Shown piece after piece: positions 45,425-55,059 of a DNA stretch of 64,000 nt. A program made the position numbers and the translations under genes. A model generated the notes under the pieces. It saw only the letters and a program-made list of their open reading frames with translations. It made no database searches and was not told the DNA's origin. How positions within the stretch are numbered: the stretch's first letter is position 1; every line of letters begins with the position of its first letter. The DNA comes from CAIYTF01 sp963664845 (lineage in GTDB: Bacteria; Bacteroidota; Ignavibacteria; Ignavibacteriales; Ignavibacteriaceae). The stretch lies in the NCBI GenBank assembly GCA_963664845.1, contig OY761615.1, positions 496,001 to 560,000 of the forward strand. The letters are read 5' to 3'.

Positions 45425-47406
45425 AGAAACGCTATCATGCTGTATATGGTTATAATTATCAGGATGAACCCAATGTAATACCGAATATCAGTCTGACTGA
45501 GAAATCCAATTCGGGATACTATTCTTTCCAAAAGCGAAAACCCCGGCAATACCACTTTTTTGTCCACAAAATCCTGCGAGTGACTTTCCAAACTTGAAGC
45601 AACAGGGAAAGGCTCCCTCTGACCTTCAAACTTTTTGCGATAGAGTAATACCGACTGAGGAATTGTATTCAGTTCATCTGCAAACGATGAAGCTGTATAC
45701 TGCATTCTGGGAGTCAGCCCGTCATAGCCGCATCCCCAGGCAGCAGAGGTCCGCCTGCCATACCTCTTCTCCAATTTTCCTTTGAGGTAATACAACAATA
45801 AAAAGCTTACTGCGAGTGTGAAAAATATCCCTGTGATATATAACCAGTTCATATTTGTCAAAGTAGCAGACGCAGCAACCGGCAGAAAGCCATTGTGTAT
45901 CACCTTGTTTACTATCCCTATAAATGGCTGAGGATAAAACCCTATAACAACGCACAATAGTGCAAAAAAACCAAGACTGAGATTCTCATAAATAGACGTA
46001 TGAAATCTCTTTGTTTCCCGTCTTTCAGTTCCCAAAAACACTATTGAGTTTACTTTGGCAAAACAGGCTACAGCCAGTCCACCGACAAATGCCAGCCCCA
46101 CGACCAATAGAAGCATCAATAGCGGATAGTAATTCTTTAATTCTTTGGCTGTTTGAAAGAATCCGTTATAAATAATAAACTCGGAGATAAATCCATTGAA
46201 AGGTGGAATTCCGCATATCGCCACGGAACCGATAAGAAAAAATATTGCCAGATACTTTGCTTTATGAATAACACCGCCCATCAGTTCAATATTTCTTGTG
46301 CCTAAATTCTGGTACAGTACCCCGCTCCCCAGAAACAGCAGACTCTTGAATATCGCGTGATTTAAGGTATGTAACAGTGCCCCGCCAAATCCGAGAACCG
46401 CAACCACGGGCAGGTTATTTGCCGAGCCAATAAATCCAAGTCCAATGCCAATACCTATAATACCAATGTTTTCAACGGAATGGTAGGCAAGCAAGCGTTT
46501 TATGTCATGTTGGGCAAGTGCATACCAAACTCCAAAAATTGCGCTGAAGATACTTACTGTTAGAATTGTCCAGCCGCACCACTCGGGCACCGGCTGCAAA
46601 AACTGGAACGTCCTTAGCAATCCATAAATCCCGGTCTTGATGATAACACCGGACAGAAATGCACTTAACACCGTCGGGGCAATTGGATGGGCTTGTGGCA
46701 GCCAGAAATGAAACGGCATGAAACCGGCTTTTATACCAAATCCGACGAAAGAGAGAATAAAAAGAAGTGAAAAAACAGTTCCGGCTGACGCGGGCACATG
46801 GAAATCGCTCATGAACCAGGTGTTTGTCTGGTGATGGAGCAGAAAGAAAAACACATAAAGAATGAAGATCAACACATGAGAAGCAACAAAATAGTAAAAG
46901 CTCCCTTTTTGCACTTCCTCTTTCTCTTTTTCCAATAGCATTCCCAAATAAGCTGACATGCTCATCACTTCCCAGCCTACCAGAAAGAGTATAGCCTGAT
47001 TGGCAATTACAAGCACCTGTGTTGCCAGAAGCATAATAACGAAACAGATAATAAAACTTTTTACCGCTCTCCCCTGCTCTATATAGTGCTGCAGATAGGA
47101 GAAATTGAAAACAACAGTTGGAATTGCAACAAGCTGAACAATGAAGAGAAAATACAACCCCAGCCCGTCCAGACGGACCCATCCGTTGAAAAGCATAACA
47201 GCAGAGTCGGAAAACTGTTTGGGTGAAAAAAGTGCCGAAGTTAGGGTGGAGATGAGTGCCAGTACCAGCCCGGCCAGCAAAACACTATTTGCAACATATA
47301 ACGACCGGCGCTCATTTTTTATGAGTGCTATCGGAATGACAGCTGACAGTTGCAGTATAAATGCAGCAATAAATACAATAGAACCGTAATAGCTTTGGTC
47401 ATACAT
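45415..47406 (-). CDS. HyfB/NuoL-like proton-pumping membrane subunit
   Basis: A 663-residue antiporter-type subunit with about 15 helices. Motifs include FLVGWEVMSMSAYLGML (key glutamate), KAGFMPFHFWLPQAHPIAPTVLSAFLSG, and HDIKRLLAYHSVENIGIIG. The C-terminus extends beyond a typical NuoN and ends in a membrane helix, as in HyfB. The start at 47406 is chosen because it removes a hydrophilic 19-residue leader that lies inside the upstream gene. It lies 5 bp after the EIIA-like gene. Confidence 0.9.
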   Translation of the reverse strand: MYDQSYYGSIVFIAAFILQLSAVIPIALIKNERRSLYVANSVLLAGLVLALISTLTSALFSPKQFSDSAVMLFNGWVRLDGLGLYFLFIVQLVAIPTVVFNFSYLQHYIEQGRAVKSFIICFVIMLLATQVLVIANQAILFLVGWEVMSMSAYLGMLLEKEKEEVQKGSFYYFVASHVLIFILYVFFFLLHHQTNTWFMSDFHVPASAGTVFSLLFILSFVGFGIKAGFMPFHFWLPQAHPIAPTVLSAFLSGVIIKTGIYGLLRTFQFLQPVPEWCGWTILTVSIFSAIFGVWYALAQHDIKRLLAYHSVENIGIIGIGIGLGFIGSANNLPVVAVLGFGGALLHTLNHAIFKSLLFLGSGVLYQNLGTRNIELMGGVIHKAKYLAIFFLIGSVAICGIPPFNGFISEFIIYNGFFQTAKELKNYYPLLMLLLVVGLAFVGGLAVACFAKVNSIVFLGTERRETKRFHTSIYENLSLGFFALLCVVIGFYPQPFIGIVNKVIHNGFLPVAASATLTNMNWLYITGIFFTLAVSFLLLYYLKGKLEKRYGRRTSAAWGCGYDGLTPRMQYTASSFADELNTIPQSVLLYRKKFEGQREPFPVASSLESHSQDFVDKKVVLPGFSLLERIVSRIGFLSQTDIRYYIGFILIIITIYSMIAFLWV

Positions 47407-47411
47407 GATGC

Positions 47412-48077
47412 TTATGCTCTTGTAGCCTCTATTTTTTCTATTATGCTCAGTATTTCTTTGCATTCAAGCCGGTTTTCAAGGGCAAACCGGAAGGTTTCTT
47501 TGGACAACAGAAACCCAAGGTGAGCAATCAAGCTTAGATGTTGCTTAATAGTCTGGGATATAAGAAGTATTATTGTATGCACGGGCTTTCCGTCAATTGC
47601 CTGAAGATCAAGCGGCTTCTCCGCAAAGAAAAAAGTAAGAAGCGGTTTATTCCTTCCTATCATAAGGGGGACACGGGGATGTGGCAGACTAATACCATTT
47701 CCAATAGCAGTGCTCATCATGGCTTCCCGGCTCTTTAATAAATCTATAATGATCTCGCTGTCAATATTTTTGTCCAACCCGAGTTTTTCTACCATTTGCT
47801 GAATATAATCCGATTCCGTGAAACTGCATGCATAATGGAATGATTTCTTATCCAGAAGAGTACTAATCGTTTCGACATGATATTCGCTTAATTTTACGTG
47901 ATTCGAAACATTGATGGACATGTTCCTTGTCAGGGCCCATTCAATAATCTGGTGCTTGTTGAAAAACACTTTATCCCGCAAAATCTGAAATGGGACCTCT
48001 TTCTTTTTTACCAATTGCTGTATCTCTTTTTCCGGAAGGATAAGTAATTGCGAAACATCTTTTATCGTGAGATCCAA
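47412..48077 (-). CDS. Fusion of a MerR/excisionase-type HTH and a PTS EIIA (PtsN-like) domain
   Basis: A 221-residue protein. Residues 1-55 are a winged HTH of the excisionase/HTH_17 kind (TIKDVSQLLILPEKEIQQLVKKKEVPF ... FNKHQIIEWA). Residues about 70-215 form a mannitol/fructose/PtsN-type EIIA domain; the phosphorylatable histidine is H133 in GNGISLPHPRVP. A sugar-transporting EIIBC is not encoded nearby, so the domain is probably a phosphorylation-controlled switch. It lies 41 bp after the SulP gene and 5 bp before hyfB-like, so it is part of the complex operon and may regulate it. Confidence 0.87.
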   Translation of the reverse strand: MDLTIKDVSQLLILPEKEIQQLVKKKEVPFQILRDKVFFNKHQIIEWALTRNMSINVSNHVKLSEYHVETISTLLDKKSFHYACSFTESDYIQQMVEKLGLDKNIDSEIIIDLLKSREAMMSTAIGNGISLPHPRVPLMIGRNKPLLTFFFAEKPLDLQAIDGKPVHTIILLISQTIKQHLSLIAHLGFLLSKETFRFALENRLECKEILSIIEKIEATRA

Positions 48078-48118
48078 GGTAACATCCTGTATATTATTCA
48101 GTAAAAAATAGGCACAGC

Positions 48119-49837
48119 TTATTTGTCCGTCATCTCTCGTTTAACTGTTGGCACAAAATCCCTGGGCCTTCCCAATGTTGGCAGTCCAAGTATTTCCCGC
48201 GCCCGGTCCAGCGAGTCATCAATATTGCCGAAAATATTTTCCTCGCCTATCAAATCAAGAATTCCCGCCTGCGTCATCGCGAATAGCGGTTGCGTGTGAA
48301 CACCTGAAAGAATGGTATGAATTCCCTGCTTCTTCGCTTCAAGGTAAAAATCCCTGATGGTGTGCAAACCGGTTGCATCAACGGCAGGAACACTCCGCAT
48401 CCGGATAATTCTGACTTTTGGCGGATCTTCGACTGAACGCATCTGATCTTTGAATTTGGTTGCTGCACCAAAGAAGAATGGTCCATTGATCTCGAATACT
48501 TCCACACCTTCCGGAATGAGCTTTTTGTCGAGGGCATTTGCATCCGGTTGTTCTTCTTCATCATCCAACTCCCTGGTAACAACGCTCACGTTGGATACCT
48601 CCGCCATACGCTTCATAAAAAGAAGCACAGCCAATATCATTCCAATTTCTATCGCTACCGTCAAATCAAATATCACCGTAAGGAAGAAAGTCGTCAGTAA
48701 AACAGCAACGTCGCTTTTGGGACTCTTTAACAGTGATTTGAATGCACGCCATTCGCTCATGTTGTATGCAACTACTACAAGAATTGCGGCCAATGTTGCC
48801 ATAGGGATCAGTTTTGCATAGTTCCCGAAAAACAACATTATCAACAAAAGAGTCAGTGAATGAATGATCCCGGCAACCGGAGTTCTGCCACCGTTCTTAA
48901 TGTTTGTGGCCGTACGTGCTATGGCACCGGTTGCAGGAATTCCGCCGAAAAGCGGTGTAATTATGTTTGCCAGACCCTGTGCCACCAGTTCCATGTTGCT
49001 CCGGTGTTTTCCGCCAATCATACCGTCGGCAACCACAGCCGAGAGCAACGATTCAATGGCCGCAAGCAATGCAATCACGGTGGCGGGTGCAATAAGATTC
49101 TTTATGAGTTCCAAATTAACCGAAATGAGCTTTGGCGCAGGCAAATTTGAGGGTATTTCGCCAAATTTACTTCCTATGGTATCAACAGGCAATTTAAACA
49201 CAAGTACCAACACGGTCGCAACAATGATAGCAACCAGCGAACCCGGAATTTTGTGAGTCACTTTCGGCCATAAGATTAATATAGCCAGCGACAGAAACGC
49301 TATGCCAAAAACATAAATATTAAGAGTAGAAAAAGTCTGGAAGTATGCTATCCATTTCTCATGAAATTCGGAAGGCACCTTTTGCATTTGTAATCCAAAA
49401 AAATCTTTTACCTGAGTTGAAAAGATCAACAACGCTATACCGCTCGTGAAACCAACCGTTACCGGATAGGGAATAAACTTGATCAGTGAGCCAAATCGTA
49501 CCAAACCCATTATTACCAAAATAACACCGGCCATTATGGTGGCAACAGTTAAACCGGTCACTCCATAATTTTGAATAATGCCGTACACAATAATTATGAA
49601 GGCGCCGGTCGGGCCTCCTATTTGCACGCGGCTCCCGCCAAATGCCGAAATGATAAAGCCGGCAATAATTGCTGTAATAATTCCTTTTTCCGGTGTAACA
49701 CCGCTGGCAATGGCAAAAGCAATTGCCAATGGTAAAGCAACAATACCGACAATAACTCCGGCGGTTGCATCAGCAAAAAACTGTTCTTTGGTATAGTTCT
49801 TTAATGTAGTAAAAAGCTTGGGTTTTAAGTTGGGCAT
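48119..49837 (-). CDS. SulP family anion transporter with STAS domain
   Basis: A 572-residue protein. The membrane part (about 30-430) carries SulP signatures: DATAGVIVGIVALPLAIAFAIASGV near the N-terminus and GGIPATGAIARTATNIKNGGRTPVAGIIHS. A STAS domain follows at the C-terminus (EVFEINGPFFFGAATKF ... VPAVDATGLHTI). SulP carriers move sulfate, bicarbonate or dicarboxylates, often with Na+ or H+. The start at 49837 has GGAG 8 nt upstream; a longer frame to 49933 has none. It heads the Ehr operon, so ion coupling with the complex is possible. The anion cannot be told from sequence. Confidence 0.93.
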   Translation of the reverse strand: MPNLKPKLFTTLKNYTKEQFFADATAGVIVGIVALPLAIAFAIASGVTPEKGIITAIIAGFIISAFGGSRVQIGGPTGAFIIIVYGIIQNYGVTGLTVATIMAGVILVIMGLVRFGSLIKFIPYPVTVGFTSGIALLIFSTQVKDFFGLQMQKVPSEFHEKWIAYFQTFSTLNIYVFGIAFLSLAILILWPKVTHKIPGSLVAIIVATVLVLVFKLPVDTIGSKFGEIPSNLPAPKLISVNLELIKNLIAPATVIALLAAIESLLSAVVADGMIGGKHRSNMELVAQGLANIITPLFGGIPATGAIARTATNIKNGGRTPVAGIIHSLTLLLIMLFFGNYAKLIPMATLAAILVVVAYNMSEWRAFKSLLKSPKSDVAVLLTTFFLTVIFDLTVAIEIGMILAVLLFMKRMAEVSNVSVVTRELDDEEEQPDANALDKKLIPEGVEVFEINGPFFFGAATKFKDQMRSVEDPPKVRIIRMRSVPAVDATGLHTIRDFYLEAKKQGIHTILSGVHTQPLFAMTQAGILDLIGEENIFGNIDDSLDRAREILGLPTLGRPRDFVPTVKREMTDK

Positions 49838-50051
49838 CAAATCACTCCGTAAATAAAAGATATCCGCAAAAGCACATTTGAAAATACGAAAGTTTATACT
49901 TTTTCTTAAACACACAAACAAACGTACCGTCATTATTTTGCCATCTCTTTAGATAATATACAAAATTCTTGTGGACTGATTTATGCGTACGCTGAGGCAT
50001 CCACAAACCTGTTGAACTCTCCGCTGTTACAATAACGCAATAATGAATTAG

Positions 50052-50147
50052 CTGATGAACGGTTATTTAATTGTACCGGATGCTTGAAAATCCGTGATTT
50101 AAGGTAAGTATTCCTGATAAACGGTAATTTTGACTGATAAACGAGTA
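50052..50147 (-). promoter_or_regulatory. Three LytTR-like binding repeats between SulP and M13 genes
   Basis: CTGATGAACGGTTA (50052), CTGATAAACGGTA (50114) and CTGATAAACGAGTA (50134) share CTGATRAACG. The last two are exactly 20 bp apart. On the minus strand the first two read ACCGTTCAT and ACCGTTTAT, full matches to the LytTR consensus [TA][AC][CA]GTTN[AG][TG]; the third matches 7 of 9. They lie about 60-155 bp upstream of the M13 start, but their orientation faces the SulP/Ehr operon. Confidence 0.5.
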
Positions 50148-50208
50148 TCGTGAAAATGTCATTTTTATCTATCTTTATAACCAGAATTTACTCATAAAGG
50201 ATTATTTC

Positions 50209-52269
50209 ATGAAAACGAATAGGGCGCCCATAAGTTGGTTACTGTTATTTGCCGTAACCGTTTCGTTAACCGCTTTTGGTTTTGGCGGAGGCAAAGAGGA
50301 TGAAAAAACAAAGAATAAGGGTTTTGATCTAAATAATATGGATACTTCCGTAAAACCTGCAGATGACTTTTATCAGTATGCAGTCGGTGGTTGGAGAAAA
50401 AATAACCCCATACCTGATGAATATTCACGGTGGGGAGCTTTTGAACAATTGCTGGAAAAGAACAATGTTGTTCTGAAAAGAATTATGGAATCAGCCGTGG
50501 CAAAAAAGAATCTCGTTAAGGGTTCGGTTGAACAGAAAGTCGCTGATTTCTATGCCACTGGTATGGATTCCGCCGCTATTGAACAACAAGGCTATCAGCC
50601 AATTGTTGATGACTTAAAAAACGTTGATCGCATTTCTTCAAAGGAAGAATTCATCAAAACTCTTGCTGAACAACATCTCGGTGGCAGCGAAGCCTTGTTC
50701 AATTTTTTTGCTTCGGTTGATTCAAAAAACAGCGGTATGATGGCTGGCTACCTGTACCAGGGCGGGCTCGGATTACCTGACGTTGAATATTATACAAAAG
50801 ATGATGCGCGTTCAAAAGAAATTCGTGAACGCTACCAGATTCATGCGGCAAATTTATTTAAACTGGTTAATATCGATTCCGTGACCGCGGCTAAATATGT
50901 CAAGACCATAATGGAAATCGAGATGAAACTTGCACAGGCATCGAACACACGCCTGGAGAATCGCGATCCAAACAAAACTTATAATAAATTTGCATTGACT
51001 GAACTCACAAAGGCCGAAGGCGGATTTAACTGGGCTTTATACTTCAAGAACTTGAACATTGACAAATTTGACTCACTTATTATGGCTCAGCCAAAATTCT
51101 TCGCCGCGGTCGGCAAACTGGTCAACGAAGTCTCATTGGATGATTTAAAAATCTATCTCAAATGGAACGTTATCCGCGATGCATCAAGTGCTCTCAGCTC
51201 AGCATTTATTAATGAAGATTTTGAATTCGGCGGAAAATTTCTCAATGGAACAAAAGCACTGCGTCCTCGCTGGAAACGAATTCTCTCCTCTGTTAACGGT
51301 AATATTGGCGAATTGGTCGGACAACTCTATGTCGCGGAAGTTTTCCCTCCTGAAGCAAAGAACAGAGCAAAAGCGGTTGTGGATAATTTACTCGTTGCTA
51401 TGGGCGAAAGGATCCAAATGCTCGAATGGATGAGCCCGGAAACCAAAAAAGCCGCGCTTGCAAAACTCGCTACGTTTGGTGTCAAGATTGGTTACCCTGA
51501 TAAATGGCGTGACTATAGTGCCCTCACCATTGAACATGATTCGTACTATAAAAATCTGCAACGGGCAAGTGTCTGGGCAAACAGATTCAACCTTTCCAAA
51601 ATCGGCAAACCGGTTGATAAAACTGAGTGGGGCATGAGTCCTCAAACGGTTAATGCGTACTATTCCCCTACCCGTAACGAAATTGTATTCCCGGCTGCTA
51701 TTCTGCAACCACCCTTCTTCAATGCTGATGCAGATGACGCCATCAACTATGGCGCGATGGGCGTCGTCATTGGTCACGAAGTCTCCCACGGTTTCGATGA
51801 TCAGGGACGAAAATATGATCCATACGGAAATCTTAAAGATTGGTGGACAAAAGAAGATAACGACAAATTCCAGGCACGGGCTCAAAAACTCATTGATGAA
51901 TTCAATAGCTTTGTGGCAGTTGACACGTTCAAAGTTAATGGCGCTCTGACAATCGGCGAAAACATCGGCGATCTTGGCGGGCTCAATGTATCCTTCACTG
52001 CCTTCAAAAAAACTGCACAATTCAAAGAGGGAAAGCTCATTGATGGATTCACTCCTGCTCAAAGATTCTATCTTGGTTATGCACAGGTTTGGGCTGAGAA
52101 CTATCGCCCCGAAGCATTGAAACTTCGCTTAAAGACAGATGTCCATTCTCCCGGAATGTTCCGCGTTCTTGGACCCTTGCAAAACATCCAGGACTTCTAT
52201 GACGCCTGGAATGTAAAACCCGGCGACAAAATGCGTATCCCTGAAGATAAACAGGTTAAAATCTGGTAA
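50209..52269 (+). CDS. M13 family zinc endopeptidase (PepO/neprilysin-like)
   Basis: A 686-residue protein with an N-terminal signal or membrane anchor (WLLLFAVTVSLTAFGF). The substrate motif NAYYSPTRNEIVFPAAI is followed by the zinc site VIGHEVSHGFDD (HEVSH at residues 523-527). The third ligand is E584 in GENIGDLGG. These cleave short peptides in the periplasm. It is convergent with the LytTR/TonB operon and ends at a good terminator. A repeat cluster that could bind the neighbouring LytTR regulator lies upstream. Confidence 0.95.
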   Translation: MKTNRAPISWLLLFAVTVSLTAFGFGGGKEDEKTKNKGFDLNNMDTSVKPADDFYQYAVGGWRKNNPIPDEYSRWGAFEQLLEKNNVVLKRIMESAVAKKNLVKGSVEQKVADFYATGMDSAAIEQQGYQPIVDDLKNVDRISSKEEFIKTLAEQHLGGSEALFNFFASVDSKNSGMMAGYLYQGGLGLPDVEYYTKDDARSKEIRERYQIHAANLFKLVNIDSVTAAKYVKTIMEIEMKLAQASNTRLENRDPNKTYNKFALTELTKAEGGFNWALYFKNLNIDKFDSLIMAQPKFFAAVGKLVNEVSLDDLKIYLKWNVIRDASSALSSAFINEDFEFGGKFLNGTKALRPRWKRILSSVNGNIGELVGQLYVAEVFPPEAKNRAKAVVDNLLVAMGERIQMLEWMSPETKKAALAKLATFGVKIGYPDKWRDYSALTIEHDSYYKNLQRASVWANRFNLSKIGKPVDKTEWGMSPQTVNAYYSPTRNEIVFPAAILQPPFFNADADDAINYGAMGVVIGHEVSHGFDDQGRKYDPYGNLKDWWTKEDNDKFQARAQKLIDEFNSFVAVDTFKVNGALTIGENIGDLGGLNVSFTAFKKTAQFKEGKLIDGFTPAQRFYLGYAQVWAENYRPEALKLRLKTDVHSPGMFRVLGPLQNIQDFYDAWNVKPGDKMRIPEDKQVKIW

Positions 52270-52298
52270 CCCCTGGAGTACGTTGCGATGTATTTATA

Positions 52299-52328
52299 AG
52301 GCTGTCTGAAAAGGCAGCCTCTTTTTTT
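52299..52328 (+). terminator. Rho-independent terminator after the M13 gene
   Basis: AGGCTGTCT (52299-52307) and AGGCAGCCT (52312-52320) form a 9-bp stem with one G-U pair and a GAAA loop, followed by CTTTTTTT. Confidence 0.9.
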
Positions 52329-52411
52329 GGATTCCGGTTGCTCCAGGCAATTTTTGAATACTGTTTACGCAAAACGATCATGAAAGTGTGCAAACATGGC
52401 TCTCTGTATTC

Positions 52412-53182
52412 TCATTTATCCATCCATATTTTGAACGCAGCTACCTTCTCCCTGCTGACAATCATTTCATTTTCTGATGACGCACTCATCTGCAACCTCA
52501 ACCGGTTGCCCGGATGGTCCACAATTAACTTAATTCCCTGAATATTGACAATAATTTGACGGTTTATCCTGAAGAATTTCTCGGGATTAAGACACTTTTC
52601 AAGATTATCCAAAAAGACCTCAATAAGGAACTTTCTTCCGTCCATCGTGTGCAGATATACCAGCTGATTTTGGACTATGAAGAGGGCAATCTCTTCTGTT
52701 AATATGGATATGAATGTATTACGGTATCTCACCAAAAAACGGGCCTTATAGGAGTTTCCCCCGCTTGTCAGGCTCTTTACTAAACCGTTAATTTGATTCA
52801 TCAAAAAACCACTGGTGAACACTTCCGATTTCCTGAATTTTTCAATTGCTCTCTGCAATTCTTCAGGATCAATCGGCTTTAACAGATAGTCTATGCTGTT
52901 TACTTTAAAAGCCCGTATTGCATACTCATCATATGCTGTGGTAAAAATAACTGGTGACTCAATATTTATTGTCTCAAATATCTCAAAGCTCAGCCCGTCT
53001 GAAAGTTGTATATCCATAAATATAAGTCCTGGTGCGGGATTGTTGGCGAACCAGATCACAGCATCCTCCACACTTTCAAGTATGCAAAGGATTTCAAAAT
53101 CAGGTGCTATTTTGCTTACCAGACGAAGAAGCCTGCTGGAATTGGATTTTTCATCTTCAATGATTATCGCTTTTGTACTCAT
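52412..53182 (-). CDS. LytTR-family response regulator
   Basis: A 256-residue protein. The receiver domain (1-120) shows the acidic pocket (IIEDE), the phosphoacceptor in FMDIQLSDG near residue 57, FTTAYDEYA and the lysine in DYLLKPIDP. The C-terminal 100 residues are a LytTR DNA-binding domain (ARFLVRYRNTFISILTEEIALFIVQNQLVYLHT ... FFRINRQIIVNI). The start overlaps the kinase stop by 26 bp. It is last in the operon TonB receptor - DUF4249 - kinase - regulator. LytTR domains bind direct repeats; candidates are at 58477-58506 and 50052-50147. Confidence 0.94.
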   Translation of the reverse strand: MSTKAIIIEDEKSNSSRLLRLVSKIAPDFEILCILESVEDAVIWFANNPAPGLIFMDIQLSDGLSFEIFETINIESPVIFTTAYDEYAIRAFKVNSIDYLLKPIDPEELQRAIEKFRKSEVFTSGFLMNQINGLVKSLTSGGNSYKARFLVRYRNTFISILTEEIALFIVQNQLVYLHTMDGRKFLIEVFLDNLEKCLNPEKFFRINRQIIVNIQGIKLIVDHPGNRLRLQMSASSENEMIVSREKVAAFKIWMDK

Positions 53183-54986
53183 GTTCTCTTTCCAAAATGG
53201 GTAAACTTACGGTAAAATAACCAGCCTCTTCTGCTATGCGTACTTCTTTCCCGGTAAAAAAGCCATACCTTTTAACAATATTCTTCAGTCCGAGTTTTGT
53301 TGAATTCTCAATCATACTTTTTTTCTGGAGCATGTTCCTCACAATAAGATAGTTATTATCCACGTCGGCATATATTTCAATGCTTAATTGCCGTTTTGAC
53401 GATACAACATTGTGCTTAATGACATTCTCAATAAGCATTTGCAATGATAACGGAACGACATAATGTTCATGCAAATGCTCCGGCACGTTAATGCTGATAT
53501 TGAAACCCTGATCAAATCGCTTGGTTAACAAATAGGCAAATGATTTGGTAAACTCCAGTTCTGCCGCAATAGGCATTAATTGCTTATCCTGACACAACAA
53601 TACGTATCTGTAAACGTTTGACAGCTTCTGAACAAATTCAGCGGCGTGGGTAGGGTCTTCTTCTATTAGGGAGATCAGAGTACTGAACGTATTGAACAAA
53701 AAATGCGGATTTACCTGATTCTTCAATGCTTCATATTGTGAACGGAGCGTCTCCTCTTTAAGTACTTCCAACTCCAATTCTTTTTTCTTTACTTTATCTT
53801 GAGCAATAGCCGACTCATCCAGTGCTTTTGAATAATAACTCATCATTAGGTGAGTTAATGAAAATGCCAAACAAAGCACACCAATCCCGGAAAGTGAAAA
53901 ATCTGAGCCTGTGGCTGTTTCCGATCGGATCAAATCAAAGAGTGCCAAAATCATGAATACCCCAATCGCATAAACCAGTGGCCGTGCGCTTTTCTCTTTT
54001 TGATACCCTGAAATAATAAAAGCAATTGCGATGAGAGCAATTACAACAATTAAATAAAGATTTATATTGGGGAAATAGGTATAGTAGCGGAAATCGTAGA
54101 GGATCGCAGATCCAAAAATAAGTGAGTAAATGGCTGTTAACTGCCAAAAACGTCTGATGATATTTTTCCAGCCCTTGCCAAACATCAGCTCAATAAAATA
54201 AATGAACACGGGGGCCAGAATGAGCAGTGCAATAACGTTTATCAAATCAAGATACCCGTATTCAAGCCCGGGGAATCCGGCGAGCGACAACGGGAGAACA
54301 AGATTATCTACACTGCTGCAAACGGCTACAACACTAAAAACCAAAAACGGATATAACCTCAGAGAGTATCTGCTGATATAAAGAAACAGGGTAAATGCGC
54401 TTAAAAATAAAAGAATGCCGCTAATTGCTGAATCAAAAATTGCGTTCAGAAGAACGGCTCCTTCAGTTTCAGCTTTGCGGGAGAGCAACTCTTGCAACGA
54501 CCCGGTCCTTATCTCCCGTAATTCGCCCAAAAAGAATGAATTGGGAATACGGGCTTTCAGGTACACAGGATGAGCGGCATAGTCACCTTTTAAGGGAATA
54601 ATATCAATACTCCGATGTTTTGCCCGATACTTCACTCCTCTGCAATCCAAAAGTTTATTGGTATCGAGAAATATTTCCAGATCGTTAAAGTTACCATTCA
54701 AATAGAGTACAGGGTCCTTCCACTTATCCGGTGGCAATAAAATCTTTACCCAAATGTTCTTCCCTTGTTGGATATCCATTATCCGCAGATCCTGTATCCG
54801 ATACCATCCCGAGTCCTTATCGGTATTTAATGCTTTTTCATTAAACACGCCTATCCTGATTAAAACCCGGCTCCAATCTGGAATGGCGGATCCCGTTTTT
54901 TCCGTTTCTGCACCAAAGGCTGCATTGTAAAAACCAGCCAGGATGAGTAAAGTTAAAAAAGCAAAAATGTATCGAGTAGGTTTCAT
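53157..54986 (-). CDS. LytS/YehU-type sensor histidine kinase with 7TMR-DISM-like sensor
   Basis: A 609-residue protein. A signal peptide or first helix is followed by a periplasmic domain of about 150 residues resembling 7TMR-DISMED2 (WVKILLPPDKWKDPVLYLNGNF). Seven membrane helices follow (about 190-395), then a short coiled coil (KVKKKELELEVLKEETLRSQ). The His_kinase domain has NPHFLFNTFSTL with the phospho-histidine, and an ATP-binding region (LQMLIENVIKHN, LGLKNIVKRYGF). The start at 54986 is the last of three in-frame ATGs; the two earlier ones lie in a perfect hairpin. Confidence 0.9.
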   Translation of the reverse strand: MKPTRYIFAFLTLLILAGFYNAAFGAETEKTGSAIPDWSRVLIRIGVFNEKALNTDKDSGWYRIQDLRIMDIQQGKNIWVKILLPPDKWKDPVLYLNGNFNDLEIFLDTNKLLDCRGVKYRAKHRSIDIIPLKGDYAAHPVYLKARIPNSFFLGELREIRTGSLQELLSRKAETEGAVLLNAIFDSAISGILLFLSAFTLFLYISRYSLRLYPFLVFSVVAVCSSVDNLVLPLSLAGFPGLEYGYLDLINVIALLILAPVFIYFIELMFGKGWKNIIRRFWQLTAIYSLIFGSAILYDFRYYTYFPNINLYLIVVIALIAIAFIISGYQKEKSARPLVYAIGVFMILALFDLIRSETATGSDFSLSGIGVLCLAFSLTHLMMSYYSKALDESAIAQDKVKKKELELEVLKEETLRSQYEALKNQVNPHFLFNTFSTLISLIEEDPTHAAEFVQKLSNVYRYVLLCQDKQLMPIAAELEFTKSFAYLLTKRFDQGFNISINVPEHLHEHYVVPLSLQMLIENVIKHNVVSSKRQLSIEIYADVDNNYLIVRNMLQKKSMIENSTKLGLKNIVKRYGFFTGKEVRIAEEAGYFTVSLPILEREHEYKSDNH

Positions 54987-54992
54987 TATTAT

Positions 54993-55015
54993 CCCGGAGA
55001 GCATTGCTCTCCGGG
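54993..55015 (-). promoter_or_regulatory. Perfect 11-bp hairpin just upstream of the kinase start
   Basis: CCCGGAGAGCA and TGCTCTCCGGG with one central base, 7 nt before the kinase ATG at 54986. It contains the GGAG that could serve as ribosome site and an in-frame ATG, so it may hide the initiation region or mark a processing point between the DUF4249 and kinase genes. No T-run follows. Confidence 0.6.
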
Positions 55016-55059
55016 CCATGGTAACTGTGGTTAAATTTGATACGTAAATTACAAAAAAG

